NCBI RefSeq assembly: GCF_008123425.1
Contig: NZ_VSSS01000030.1
Location: forward strand, 124,001-188,000
Origin: Bradyrhizobium rifense
Lineage (GTDB): Bacteria; Pseudomonadota; Alphaproteobacteria; Rhizobiales; Xanthobacteraceae
Direction of reading: 5' to 3'
DNA length: 64,000 bases
The position numbers and the translations under genes are program-made. Below the pieces are notes generated by a model. It ran no database searches. It had not been told where the DNA came from and was given only the letters and a program-made list of their open reading frames with translations. Below are positions 50,001-58,792 of the stretch, piece by piece (within the stretch, counting starts at the first letter, position 1; every line of letters begins with the position of its first letter).

Positions 50001-50579
50001 TCAGCCGTCCTTCAGCGCCAGATCGAGCATCTCCCGGCAGGCGACGAGGTCGGCGAGGACCCGTCCGAGCCGCTCCCGGTCCATCGCGCTGGGGCCGGCG
50101 GGTGCGGCGGGGGTGCCGCCCTTGCGGAAGGTGGTGAGGATGTCCTCGTCGTCGACCTCCGTGAAGCGGAAGTCGATGCCCTCCTCTTCGTCGCCCTGGT
50201 AGTCGTCCTCGTCAGCATCGGTGACGCCCTTGATCGGCGCCTCGTCGTCCGGCTCTATCAGGCTCGCCCCGATGGCGTCCTCGATGGCCCCGAACGAGAC
50301 CGCGGCCGAGCCGTCGGCCAGGCCCTGTACCGATTTGACGCCGTGCTCTTTCAGGATCCGCTGCACCCCGCGGATGGTGTAGCCCTCCCCGTAGAGCAGA
50401 CGGCGGATGCCCTTGAGCAGGTCGACGTCGTCGGGGCGGTAATAGCGGCGGCCGCCGCTCCGCTTCATCGGCTTGATCTGGGAGAATCGCGTCTCCCAGA
50501 ACCGCAGCACGTGCTGCGGAATGTCGAGTTCCTGCGCTACTTCGCTGATGGTTCGGAACGCATCCGGCGCCTTGTCCAA
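50001..50579 (-). CDS. MerR family transcriptional regulator
   Basis: A 192-residue regulator with an N-terminal winged-helix MerR domain (FRTISEVAQELDIPQHVLRFWETRFSQIKPMKRSGGRRYYRPDDVDLL, residues about 8-55), a coiled-coil linker and an acidic C-terminal half. There is no cysteine cluster, so it is not a metal sensor of the CueR type. The gene follows ihfA by 24 bases, the usual alphaproteobacterial order plsX-fabH-ihfA-merR. The targets are unknown. Confidence 0.9.
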   Translation of the reverse strand: MDKAPDAFRTISEVAQELDIPQHVLRFWETRFSQIKPMKRSGGRRYYRPDDVDLLKGIRRLLYGEGYTIRGVQRILKEHGVKSVQGLADGSAAVSFGAIEDAIGASLIEPDDEAPIKGVTDADEDDYQGDEEEGIDFRFTEVDDEDILTTFRKGGTPAAPAGPSAMDRERLGRVLADLVACREMLDLALKDG

Positions 50580-50603
50580 ATGCCAAATCCTTTCCGAAGG
50601 CGA

Positions 50604-50945
50604 TTACGCCTCGGGTTGAGCCTTGCTGGCATCGCCATTGGTGCGGTGCTGAGAATTGATCCGCTGCTTCAGGATCGCCGACGGCTTGAACACCATCACC
50701 CGGCGCGGCGAGATCGGTACCTCGGTGCCGGTCTTCGGATTGCGACCGATACGCTGACCCTTCTTGCGGACCATGAAGGAGCCGAACGACGACAATTTCA
50801 CCGTCTCGCCCTTTTCCAGGCAGTCGGTGATCTCCTTCAGCACGAGTTCCACGAATGCGGACGATTCCGTGCGCGACAGCCCCACCTTCTGGTAGACGGC
50901 CTCACAGAGATCAACACGCGTTACGGTTTTACTTGTATCGGTCAT
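50604..50945 (-). CDS. ihfA: integration host factor subunit alpha
   Basis: IHF-alpha pairs with IHF-beta to bend DNA at specific sites in promoters and recombination. The 113-residue protein has VTRVDLCEAVYQKVGLSRTESSAFV, the KLSSFGSFMVRKKGQRIGRNPKTG beta-arm with the DNA-intercalating NPKTG loop, and the C-terminal MVFKPSAILKQRIN. The ATG at 50945 (MTDTSKTVTR) is the natural start. It sits between fabH and the MerR gene on the same strand. IHF also assists sigma54 promoters such as that of glnB. Confidence 0.96.
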   Translation of the reverse strand: MTDTSKTVTRVDLCEAVYQKVGLSRTESSAFVELVLKEITDCLEKGETVKLSSFGSFMVRKKGQRIGRNPKTGTEVPISPRRVMVFKPSAILKQRINSQHRTNGDASKAQPEA

Positions 50946-51079
50946 CGCCCTGCCCCACATCACGGCGAACAATTGTTGTCTGAAATTATGAGCTTACGAT
51001 ACGGCGGTCAACAGCGCTCATCAATGCAGGCGCATCGATAATCCGCGCAAATTCCGGCAAAATTTTATCGACTGTGGCT

Positions 51080-52060
51080 CTACCAGCGCACCAGCGCGGA
51101 GCCCCAGGTGAAGCCGCCGCCCATGGCCTCCAGCAGAACCATGTCGCCGCGCTTGATGCGGCCGTCCTTCCGCGCCACCGACAGCGCCAGCGGGATCGAG
51201 GCGGCGGAGGTGTTGCCGTGACGGTCCACCGTCAGCACCACCTTCTCCGGCGCGATATGGAGCTTGTGGGCGGAGGCGTCGATGATTCGCTTGTTGGCCT
51301 GGTGCGGCACGAACCAGTCGATGCTGTCGGCATTGAGCCCGGTCGCCTCGAAGGCGTCGACGATGACGTCGGTGATCATGCCGACCGCATGCTTGAAGAC
51401 CTCGCGGCCCTCCATGCGCAGATGGCCGACCGTCTGGGTCGAGGACGGCCCGCCGTCGACAAACAGCTTTGCCTTGTGGCGGCCGTCGGAGCGCAGATGC
51501 GTGGTCACCACGCCGCGGTCGGTTGCGGCCTTGCCCGGCTGCTCCTGAGCGTCCAGCACGACGGCGCCGGCGCCGTCGCCGAACAGCACGCAGGTACCGC
51601 GATCGTTCCAGTCGAGGATGCGCGAGAAGGTCTCGGCGCCGATCACCAGAGCGCGCTTGAAGGCGCCAGAGCGCAGGAAATTATCGGCGGTCGCAAGCGC
51701 GAACACGAAGCCCGAGCACACCGCCTGGAGGTCGAAGGCCGCGCCGTGATTGATGCCGAGCGCGTGCTGCACGGCGACCGCGGTCGCGGGAAACGTGTTG
51801 TCCGGCGTCGAGGTCGCGAGCACGATCAGGTCGATCGACTGCGCATCGACGCCGGCGTCGGCGAGCGCGGCCTGCGCCGCCTTGATCGCAAGATGCGAGG
51901 TGAACTCGCCGTCGGCCGCAATGTGCCGCTCGCGAATGCCGGTCCGCTGCACGATCCACTCGTCGGAGGTGTCGATGCGCGCCGCCAATTGAGCATTGGT
52001 CACCACTTGCTCCGGCAGATAGGAGCCGCAGCCGAGCACGACCGAACGAATCTTGGTCAC
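51080..52060 (-). CDS. fabH: beta-ketoacyl-ACP synthase III
   Basis: FabH starts fatty acid synthesis by condensing acetyl-CoA with malonyl-ACP. The 326-residue protein has the nucleophile Cys115 in QAVCSGFVFAL, the His in WFVPHQANKRII and the Asn in GNTSAASIP, so the Cys-His-Asn triad is complete. Its start overlaps the plsX stop by 4 bases (ATGA), so the two are translationally coupled. Confidence 0.97.
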   Translation of the reverse strand: MTKIRSVVLGCGSYLPEQVVTNAQLAARIDTSDEWIVQRTGIRERHIAADGEFTSHLAIKAAQAALADAGVDAQSIDLIVLATSTPDNTFPATAVAVQHALGINHGAAFDLQAVCSGFVFALATADNFLRSGAFKRALVIGAETFSRILDWNDRGTCVLFGDGAGAVVLDAQEQPGKAATDRGVVTTHLRSDGRHKAKLFVDGGPSSTQTVGHLRMEGREVFKHAVGMITDVIVDAFEATGLNADSIDWFVPHQANKRIIDASAHKLHIAPEKVVLTVDRHGNTSAASIPLALSVARKDGRIKRGDMVLLEAMGGGFTWGSALVRW

Positions 52061-53118
52061 GAAACATCCTCCGGCGCGGGCTGCACGGAACTGAGTCCAC
52101 CACCGTCGCGGTTGAGCATCTGATTGATCTTGTTCAGGAGATCGAATTTGACCATTTCATAGCCAACATCGATCGCATAGGCAAAGCCTTCGGCGTTGAT
52201 TCCACCATGGCTCTTGACCACGACCCCCCTCAATCCAAGGAACATCCCGCCATTGGACTTGTTGGGATCCATCTTGTTGCGCAGGGCCTGGAAGGCGCCG
52301 CGGGCGAAGAGATAGCCCAGCTTGGACATCCAGCTCCGCTGCATCTCGTTGCGGAGCAGTTCCGCCATCTGGCGCGCAGTTCCCTCGGCCGCCTTGAGCG
52401 CAATGTTGCCGCTGAACCCCTCGGTCACGATCACGTCGGCCAGCCCCTTGCCGATGCCGTCACCCTCGACGAAGCCGATATAATCGAGCCCCGGCAGGTT
52501 CATCGCGCGCAGGATTTCGCCCGCCTCGCGGATTTCCTCGTGACCCTTGATCTCTTCGGTCCCGATGTTGAGCAGGCCGACCGTAGGGCGGGGCTTGCTG
52601 AACAAGACGCTGGCCATCGCCGCGCCCATGACCGCGAGCGAGACCACATGATGCGCATCCCCCCCGATGGTGGCGCCAAGATCGAGCACCACGGATTCGC
52701 CGCGCATCGTCGGCCATATGCCCGCGATCGCCGGCCGATCAATGCCCGGCAGCGTGCGCAGATGGAAGCGCGCCATCGCCATCAGCGCGCCGGTATTGCC
52801 GGCGGAGATCGCGACATCCGCCTCGCCCTTCTTCACCGCGTCGATCGCAAGCCACATCGAGGACGTCTTGCGGCCGCGCCGCAGCGCCTGGCTCGGCTTG
52901 TCCTCCATGCTGACGGCAACGTCGGTATGGACGATGCGGGAGGCGGCCTTGAGCTTCGGGTGACGGTCGAGCTCGGGCTCGATTCGGGCGCGATCCCCGA
53001 CCAGCAGGAACTCGGTCTCAGGATGCCTGCCGAGCGAGATGGCCGCGCCTGGAATGACGACAGGGGCGCCGACGTCGCCCCCCATGGCGTCAAGCGCGAT
53101 ACGAACCTTGCTTGGCAT
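52057..53118 (-). CDS. plsX: phosphate acyltransferase PlsX
   Basis: PlsX makes acyl-phosphate from acyl-ACP, the first step of phospholipid synthesis with PlsY. The 353-residue protein has the family marks RIALDAMGGDVGAPVVIPGA, ISAGNTGALMAMARFHLRTLPGIDRPAI, SKPRPTVGLLNIGTEEIKG and VTEGFSGNIALKAAEGTA. The ATG at 53118 (MPSKVRIALDAMGGD) was selected; a longer frame is unsupported. It leads the plsX-fabH-ihfA-merR unit. The 296-bp gap upstream has no rpmF gene. Confidence 0.95.
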   Translation of the reverse strand: MPSKVRIALDAMGGDVGAPVVIPGAAISLGRHPETEFLLVGDRARIEPELDRHPKLKAASRIVHTDVAVSMEDKPSQALRRGRKTSSMWLAIDAVKKGEADVAISAGNTGALMAMARFHLRTLPGIDRPAIAGIWPTMRGESVVLDLGATIGGDAHHVVSLAVMGAAMASVLFSKPRPTVGLLNIGTEEIKGHEEIREAGEILRAMNLPGLDYIGFVEGDGIGKGLADVIVTEGFSGNIALKAAEGTARQMAELLRNEMQRSWMSKLGYLFARGAFQALRNKMDPNKSNGGMFLGLRGVVVKSHGGINAEGFAYAIDVGYEMVKFDLLNKINQMLNRDGGGLSSVQPAPEDVS

Positions 53119-53379
53119 CAAAATCCCGGAAACCTGGTCTGGCGCGGTCGTCCGCTGGCGGGACCGCGAAATGGATTCGCCATGGACATGGCGACCGGCC
53201 AAGCGCCACGCCGCGCCCGAACCGGGCGGACAATAGCGTTTTGTTATCCCGAAACAACCTCTTGCCCCCAGCCTTTTGGATTAACGGCGATCCGCCGGCG
53301 GATGCGCGGATTCACAAGAACAACTTAAGAATCAAAGAGCTAGGACAACCTTTCAAACCAGTCCCGCAAACGCCTCACG

Positions 53380-53405
53380 CCCCGTAGCACAGCGGTGTTA
53401 CGGGG
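53380..53405 (-). terminator. hairpin after the DUF177 gene
   Basis: CCCCGTA (53380-53386) pairs with TACGGGG (53399-53405), and an inner CAC/GTG pair extends it. It is 10 bases past the DUF177 stop with no T-run. A weak terminator or mRNA stabiliser is likely. Confidence 0.45.
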
Positions 53406-53414
53406 AATGCCCAG

Positions 53415-53996
53415 CTATTTGCCTTTCTTCTTGCCCTGCTTGTTGTCCTGGAGCGCCTTGAGCGCCGCGAACGGATGGTCCTCGGGATCGAGCGCGGTGA
53501 CCTCCGCCTCGAACACGACCCCCGGCTTGCGGGGATACGGGTCGATCGCCAGGAACAGCGCGTCGGTCGCGATCCGGCCGAGGTCGATGATTCCGTTGAC
53601 GATGGCCTCCGGCGGATCGGCGACCTCCGGGGGCTCCTTCTCGTCCTCCCCCTCTTCGATCAGGTCGGCCAGCCGCCGCGCCTCGGCCTCGGGGGCAAAG
53701 GTCAGGTCGATATCCTCGTCGATCTCGCTTTCGATCGGATCGAGCGTAACCACGCAGGTCTGGCCGACCCGGGCGCGGACATGGCCCGTGACCTGGAGCC
53801 GGCCGCCGCTCTTCGGCACGATTTCGAGGTCGGCATGGGCCGACAGGACCTCACGCACGCCCGCAAGACCGGCCATGGCCTGTCGCTCCGCGGCCGAGGC
53901 TTCGAGCTCACGGTGCAGGCCAGTATCGGGAATATGCGCCACCATCACAGGCACGCGCCAAGGGTCGGGCTCAGTTCCGGTCAACGGTCGGCTCAT
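53415..53996 (-). CDS. DUF177 (YceD) family protein
   Basis: A 193-residue acidic protein with the DUF177 pattern: GRLQVTGHVRARVGQTCVVTLDPIESEIDEDIDLTFAPE in the middle and the C-terminal DPYPRKPGVVFEAEV, followed by a basic GKKKGK tail. YceD-type proteins are linked to 23S rRNA processing or ribosome biogenesis, and to plsX. The start at 53996 overlaps the stop of the cytochrome bc1 chaperone gene (4 bases), so they are coupled. Confidence 0.88.
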   Translation of the reverse strand: MSRPLTGTEPDPWRVPVMVAHIPDTGLHRELEASAAERQAMAGLAGVREVLSAHADLEIVPKSGGRLQVTGHVRARVGQTCVVTLDPIESEIDEDIDLTFAPEAEARRLADLIEEGEDEKEPPEVADPPEAIVNGIIDLGRIATDALFLAIDPYPRKPGVVFEAEVTALDPEDHPFAALKALQDNKQGKKKGK

Positions 53997-54547
53997 AACG
54001 TTCCATCCTCGCGAAGCGGTGCGGGAAATTTGAAGGATCCGAGCAGCAGCGCGGGATCGCCGGTCTGGCCGAGGTCCGCATTCGCGGCCTGTGCGTAACT
54101 GGCGAGCTTCCGCGCGTGATCGAGCCCGACGCCATTCAAGATATTCTTGCAGATCGCCTGCGCCAGCGCCTCGGCGTCCGTGTCGATCGCCTGGTCGTAA
54201 GCCTGGACGCGGCCGTAAAAGGCCTCGCCGAAGGCCCGCATCCGCTTCGGGACGGTCTGATCGCCGATGCCCATCTCGCGCAGATTATCGTCCATGTCCT
54301 CGCAGAAGCGGTCGAACAGGGCCTGCGACAGCTCCACCCCGCCCTGGGCGACAGTCCGCAGCCGCCGCAGCAACAGCCAGAGGTGCAGCAGCAACAGGTC
54401 AAAACGGCCATTAACCGTATCAGGCACGCCCAAGTCCCGGTAAAATATGGGTTCTCGCGCCTGCGTCACGATCATGCCATAGATGGCCTCAATGGTGCCG
54501 GCCGGGGCTAGCCGGGGTTTCCTGAAGTGATTGAACGGCCAAAGCAT
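53993..54547 (-). CDS. ubiquinol-cytochrome c chaperone (CBP3-like)
   Basis: A 184-residue helical protein of the Ubiq_cyt_C_chap family, which assists assembly of the cytochrome bc1 complex. The motif RFDLLLLHLWLLLRRL and LFDRFCEDMDDNLREMGIGDQTVPKRMRAFGEAFYGRVQAYD are the family core. It is first in a two-gene unit with DUF177 (overlap at 53993-53996) and divergent from bamE with about 98 bp between them. Confidence 0.92.
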   Translation of the reverse strand: MLWPFNHFRKPRLAPAGTIEAIYGMIVTQAREPIFYRDLGVPDTVNGRFDLLLLHLWLLLRRLRTVAQGGVELSQALFDRFCEDMDDNLREMGIGDQTVPKRMRAFGEAFYGRVQAYDQAIDTDAEALAQAICKNILNGVGLDHARKLASYAQAANADLGQTGDPALLLGSFKFPAPLREDGTL

Positions 54548-54645
54548 TGTGGTTTCCGCAAGCGGGCGCGCGCGAGTTGCATTCAGAGCCTCCGCCCGGT
54601 ACTTCAGCGCCTCGCGCGACGCAAGGGGACGGAATCAGTTCCACT

Positions 54646-55131
54646 ATGACGATATCGAACCAGACCAGCCTGCGCGCGGACAAGCGGCGCGGCCTTCATG
54701 CATGCTGGCGCGGCTTGCGCATGCTCGCGGCCGTGGCTCTGGTCGGTGGCGCCCTTGCGGGATGCACCGGCGAGCAATTCCAGAAGGGCTACATCCTGCC
54801 GCCCGGCGCACTCGAGCAGATTCCGATCGGCGCGAGCCAGGACCAGGTGCTGATCGTGATGGGCACGCCCTCCACGGTCGCTACGCTGGACGGTGAAGTG
54901 TTTTACTACATCTCGCAGCGCTCGGAGCGCATGGTCGCCTTCATGAACCAGAAGGTGGTCGACCAGCGCGTCATCGCCGTCTATTTCGACAAGAACCGGC
55001 GCGTGCGCCGCCTTGCGAATTACGGCCTCCAGGACGGCAAGATCTTCGACTCGATCAGCCGGACCACGCCGACCTCAGGTCAGGAAATGAGCTACCTCGC
55101 TCCGCTGTTCAAGCTGCTCAGCTTCAACTGA
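54646..55131 (+). CDS. bamE: outer membrane protein assembly factor BamE (SmpA/OmlA)
   Basis: BamE is the small lipoprotein of the BAM complex that inserts beta-barrel proteins such as the porin of this window. The 161-residue precursor has an N-terminal signal and lipobox LAGC (Cys at about residue 40; VALVGGALAGCTGEQF), then the SmpA fold with YILPPGALEQIPIGASQDQVLIVMGTPST and YFDKNRRVRRLANYGLQDGK. The ATG at 54646 was chosen for the signal sequence. Confidence 0.93.
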   Translation: MTISNQTSLRADKRRGLHACWRGLRMLAAVALVGGALAGCTGEQFQKGYILPPGALEQIPIGASQDQVLIVMGTPSTVATLDGEVFYYISQRSERMVAFMNQKVVDQRVIAVYFDKNRRVRRLANYGLQDGKIFDSISRTTPTSGQEMSYLAPLFKLLSFN

Positions 55132-55264
55132 GACCTTGATGATCTGACATTTCGGCCTGCGGCGTCGTGCCGCTCTCCGCGCGGCACTTGCGGGCGCGCG
55201 CGACTTGCCGTTGCACGCCGGGTTCCATACCCTCTCTGCAAAACAAGAAGCAGGGAGTGGATTC

Positions 55265-56266
55265 GTGCCCAACAAAGTTCTGTCCCGTCGTCGCGTGCTC
55301 GCCGGTGCCGCCGGTCTTACGGCCGCAGCCATCCTGCCGCGATCGAGCCTTGCCGACTGGAAGCCGACCGAGAACATCCGCGTCATCGTGCCGGCTGCGG
55401 CCGGCGGCTCGACCGACGTGATGGGACGGTTGCTCGCAGCCCATCTCCAGTCCGCCTGGGGCCAGACCGCGGTCGTGGAGAATCGTTCGGGCGGCGGCGG
55501 CACGATCGGGACGGCCGAAGTCGTTCGCTCCAAGGCCGACGGCCACACCATCCTGATCGGCAACCCCGGGCCGAACGCGATCGCCTACAGCATCTTCAAG
55601 AACCTCAGCTACAAGCCGGACCAGCTCCAGCCGGTCTCCAACATGATCCGGATCCCGAACATCGTGTCGGCGCATCCGAAGACCGGCATCAAGTCGGTCG
55701 CCGAGCTGATTGGCTTTCTCAAGGCCAATCCGGACAAGCTCAGCTACGCCTCCTCCGGCGTCGGCCAGAGCCCTCACCTCACCGGCGCCTGGTTCCTCCA
55801 GCTCACCGGGCTGAAGATGACGCACATCCCGTTCCGCGGCGCCGGGCCTGCGCTGCAGGCCGCGCTTGCCGGCGACATCCAGATCCTGTTCGACAATCTC
55901 TATCCGAGCCTGCCGCAGGTTCAGAACGGCACGCTCAACGGCCTCTGTGTCACCACGACCGAGCGGAGTGATCTCGCACCGAACCTGCCGACCATGCGCG
56001 AGAGCGCGCCGGAGCTTGCGAACTTCGATGTGTCGTCATGGTTCTCGGTGTTTCTGCCGAAGGGCGTCCCTGCGCCCGTGGTTGAAGCGCTCAATCTCCA
56101 GGTCAAGGCAATGCTCGAGCGCGACGACATGAAGAAGCAGATCGTCGCCATGGGCGCCCGCGCCGACTACGGCACGCCGCAGCAATTCGCCGACTTCGTG
56201 GACGCCGAGACGAAGAAATTCGCCGGCATCATCCAGAAGGAAGGCCTGCAGATGGACGTGCAGTAG
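55265..56266 (+). CDS. tripartite tricarboxylate transporter substrate-binding protein (TctC/Bug family)
   Basis: A periplasmic solute-binding protein of about 300 mature residues after a Tat-type signal (SRRRVLAGAAGL). The family signature ENIRVIVPAAAGGSTDVMGRLLA is followed by GQTAVVENRSGGGGTIGTAEV and HIPFRGAGPALQAALAGDIQ. The GTG at 55265 is preceded by GGGAG. No TctA/TctB permease is next to it, as is common for the many orphan Bug-family proteins. The ligand is unknown. Confidence 0.88.
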   Translation: MPNKVLSRRRVLAGAAGLTAAAILPRSSLADWKPTENIRVIVPAAAGGSTDVMGRLLAAHLQSAWGQTAVVENRSGGGGTIGTAEVVRSKADGHTILIGNPGPNAIAYSIFKNLSYKPDQLQPVSNMIRIPNIVSAHPKTGIKSVAELIGFLKANPDKLSYASSGVGQSPHLTGAWFLQLTGLKMTHIPFRGAGPALQAALAGDIQILFDNLYPSLPQVQNGTLNGLCVTTTERSDLAPNLPTMRESAPELANFDVSSWFSVFLPKGVPAPVVEALNLQVKAMLERDDMKKQIVAMGARADYGTPQQFADFVDAETKKFAGIIQKEGLQMDVQ

Positions 56267-56286
56267 CTCCGCACCGCGATTTCGTG

Positions 56287-56360
56287 GGGCGGATTAGCGC
56301 AGCGTAATCCGCCACCACTCGGGCGGCAAAGACGGCGGATTACGCTTCGCTAATCCGCCC
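56287..56360. repeat. intergenic inverted repeat, GGGCGGATTAGCG family
   Basis: GGGCGGATTAGCGCAGCGTAATCCGCC faces GGCGGATTACGCTTCGCTAATCCGCCC across a 20-base spacer; the arms are nearly perfect complements. It forms a long hairpin between the Bug-family gene and the hppA terminator, and may serve as a terminator for the former. Confidence 0.75.
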
Positions 56361-56380
56361 TACACACCGTCGCCAGAAAC

Positions 56381-56411
56381 AAAAACCCCGCGGCTCGCAC
56401 CGCGGGATTTT
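56381..56411 (-). terminator. Rho-independent terminator of hppA
   Basis: On the minus strand AAAATCCCGCGG-TGCGAG-CCGCGGGGTTTTTG gives a 7-bp GC-rich stem extended by A/T pairs and a T5 tail, about 23 bases past the hppA stop. Confidence 0.85.
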
Positions 56412-56433
56412 GCTTTGCGTTGTCGTCTCTGCC

Positions 56434-58554
56434 TCAGTGCGCCAGGACCGCCAACAGCAGCAAGGCCACGATGTTGGTGATCTTGATCATCGGGTTCACC
56501 GCCGGGCCCGCCGTGTCCTTGTAGGGATCGCCGACGGTGTCGCCGGTCACGGCGGCCTTGTGGGCATCAGAGCCCTTGCCGCCGAAATGACCGTCCTCGA
56601 TATACTTCTTGGCGTTGTCCCAGGCGCCACCGCCCGAGGTCATGGAGATCGCGACGAACAGGCCCGTCACGATCACGCCGAGCAGCATCGCACCGACCGC
56701 CGAGAACGCCGCCGACTTGCCGGCGACGCCGCCGCCCGCGATCGCGTAGATCAGGAAGTAGACGACGATCGGCGACAGCACCGGAAGCAGTGAGGGGATG
56801 ATCATCTCCTTGATCGCCGCCTTGGTGAGCAGGTCGACCGCCTTGCCGTAATCGGGCTTGTCGGTGCCCTGCATGATGCCGGGCTTCTCGCGGAACTGCC
56901 GGCGCACCTCCTCGACGATCGCGCTGGCCGCACGGCCGACCGCCGTCATGCCCATCGCACCGAACAGGTACGGCAGCAGGCCGCCGAACAGCAGGCCCAC
57001 CACGACGTAGGGATTGTTCAGCGAGAAGTCCGGATTGACCCCGGCGAAGTAGGGATGGTGGGCGGAGTCCGCAACGAAGAACTTGAGGTCCTGGTTGTAG
57101 GCCGCAAACAGCACCAGGGCACCGAGACCGGCGGAGCCGATCGCGTAGCCCTTGGTCACCGCCTTCGTCGTGTTGCCGACCGCGTCGAGCGCGTCGGTCG
57201 ACTTGCGCACTTCCTTGGGCAGGCCCGCCATTTCGGCGATGCCGCCGGCGTTGTCCGTCACCGGGCCGAAGGCGTCGAGCGCGACGACCATGCCGGCCAG
57301 CGCCAGCATGGTGGCGGTCGCGATCGCGATGCCGAACAGGCCGGCGAGGCTATAGGTGACCAGGATGCCGGCGATGATGACGATCGCGGGCAGCGCGGTC
57401 GCTTCCATCGAAACGGCGAGACCCTGGATCACGTTGGTGCCGTGACCGGTCACCGACGCCTGGGCGATCGACTTCACCGGGCGATAGTCGGTGCCGGTGT
57501 AGTACTCGGTGATCCAGATGATCAGCGCGGTGACGATGAGGCCGACCACGCCGCACTCGAACAGCGCCATGCCGGTGTAGTCGACGCCGTCGAGCTTGCC
57601 GAAGCCGATCAGGTAGTAGATCACGCCGGCAATGCCGATCAGCGACAGGACGCCGGTTGCGATCAGGCCCTTGTAGAGCGCGCCCATGATCGACTGGCTC
57701 GGCCCGAGTTTCACGAAGAAGGTGCCGATGATCGAGGTGATGATGCAGATGCCGCCGATGGCGAGCGGCAGCGTCATCATGTCGGAGAGGATCGGCGTCT
57801 TGGCGAAGAAGATCGCCGCGAGCACCATGGTGGCGACCGCGGTCACCGCGTAGGTCTCAAAGAGGTCGGCAGCCATGCCGGCGCAGTCGCCGACGTTGTC
57901 GCCGACGTTGTCGGCAATCGTCGCCGGGTTGCGCGGATCGTCCTCCGGAATGCCGGCTTCGACCTTGCCGACGAGATCGCCGCCGACATCCGCACCCTTG
58001 GTGAAGATGCCGCCGCCGAGACGGGCGAAGATCGAGATCAGCGAGGCGCCGAAGCCGAGCGCCACCAGGGCGTCGACCACGGTGCGGCTGTCGGGCGCGA
58101 GCTTCAGCGAGTGGACCAGGAAGCCGAAATAGAGGGTCACGCCGAGCAGCGCGAGACCCGCCACCAGCATGCCGGTGATCGCGCCCGCCTTGAAGGCGAG
58201 CTCGAGGCCGCCCGCGAGCGACGTCGTCGCGGCCTGGGCGGTGCGCACGTTGGCGCGAACCGAGACGTTCATGCCGATGAAGCCGGCCGCCCCCGACAGG
58301 ATGGCTCCGATCAAGAAGCCGACCGCGACATAAAGCCCAAGGAAATAGGCAAGCAGCACGAAGATGACGATGCCGACGATGCCGATCGTGGTGTACTGGC
58401 GCCGGAGATACGCTTGTGCGCCTTCACGCACAGCTTCCGCGATCTCCTGCATGCGCGGTGACCCCGCATCCGCACTCAACACCGAAGACGTCGCCCAAAT
58501 CGCGTAGACGACGGAAAGCACTCCGCAGAGCACAATCAACCATAATGCTGTCAT
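56434..58554 (-). CDS. hppA: membrane proton-pumping inorganic pyrophosphatase
   Basis: This enzyme couples hydrolysis of pyrophosphate to proton export across the inner membrane. It has 706 residues and about sixteen helices. The substrate site is GGGIFTKGADVGGDLVGKVEAGIPEDDPRNPATIADNVGDNVGDCAGM, fully conserved. GNTTKAVTKGYAIGS has Lys at the K+-selectivity position, so this is the potassium-independent type. The ATG at 58554 (MTALWLIVLCG) gives the family length. It stands alone with a strong terminator. Confidence 0.96.
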   Translation of the reverse strand: MTALWLIVLCGVLSVVYAIWATSSVLSADAGSPRMQEIAEAVREGAQAYLRRQYTTIGIVGIVIFVLLAYFLGLYVAVGFLIGAILSGAAGFIGMNVSVRANVRTAQAATTSLAGGLELAFKAGAITGMLVAGLALLGVTLYFGFLVHSLKLAPDSRTVVDALVALGFGASLISIFARLGGGIFTKGADVGGDLVGKVEAGIPEDDPRNPATIADNVGDNVGDCAGMAADLFETYAVTAVATMVLAAIFFAKTPILSDMMTLPLAIGGICIITSIIGTFFVKLGPSQSIMGALYKGLIATGVLSLIGIAGVIYYLIGFGKLDGVDYTGMALFECGVVGLIVTALIIWITEYYTGTDYRPVKSIAQASVTGHGTNVIQGLAVSMEATALPAIVIIAGILVTYSLAGLFGIAIATATMLALAGMVVALDAFGPVTDNAGGIAEMAGLPKEVRKSTDALDAVGNTTKAVTKGYAIGSAGLGALVLFAAYNQDLKFFVADSAHHPYFAGVNPDFSLNNPYVVVGLLFGGLLPYLFGAMGMTAVGRAASAIVEEVRRQFREKPGIMQGTDKPDYGKAVDLLTKAAIKEMIIPSLLPVLSPIVVYFLIYAIAGGGVAGKSAAFSAVGAMLLGVIVTGLFVAISMTSGGGAWDNAKKYIEDGHFGGKGSDAHKAAVTGDTVGDPYKDTAGPAVNPMIKITNIVALLLLAVLAH

Positions 58555-58792
58555 GTGATTTTTGCCTCAGATCCTTGATGTACGTACCCCCGGCGCCTTT
58601 TGTTTTTCCGTCAAGCGGTGTGGCGCCCTTATGTTGAACAGGGCCGCCCCTTGCACGAAGGTGTGGCCCTGGTCGGTCACAAGCTTGCCAAAATCAAATT
58701 GAGGGTGCAACGCCGGATGAGGCCGAAAAAGCCGATCTCGGCAAGTATTTAGACCTAATCCCGAGCGGCTGGCCGCCGGCTCGGCGCAATTG

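Noticed and set aside
53119..53414. rpmF (ribosomal protein L32) between DUF177 and plsX
   Set aside because: The gap has no frame with the L32 pattern (zinc ribbon and PKRK start); the usual alphaproteobacterial location is elsewhere.
57055..58461. 468-codon frame opposite hppA
   Set aside because: Antisense of the conserved pyrophosphatase; no motif.
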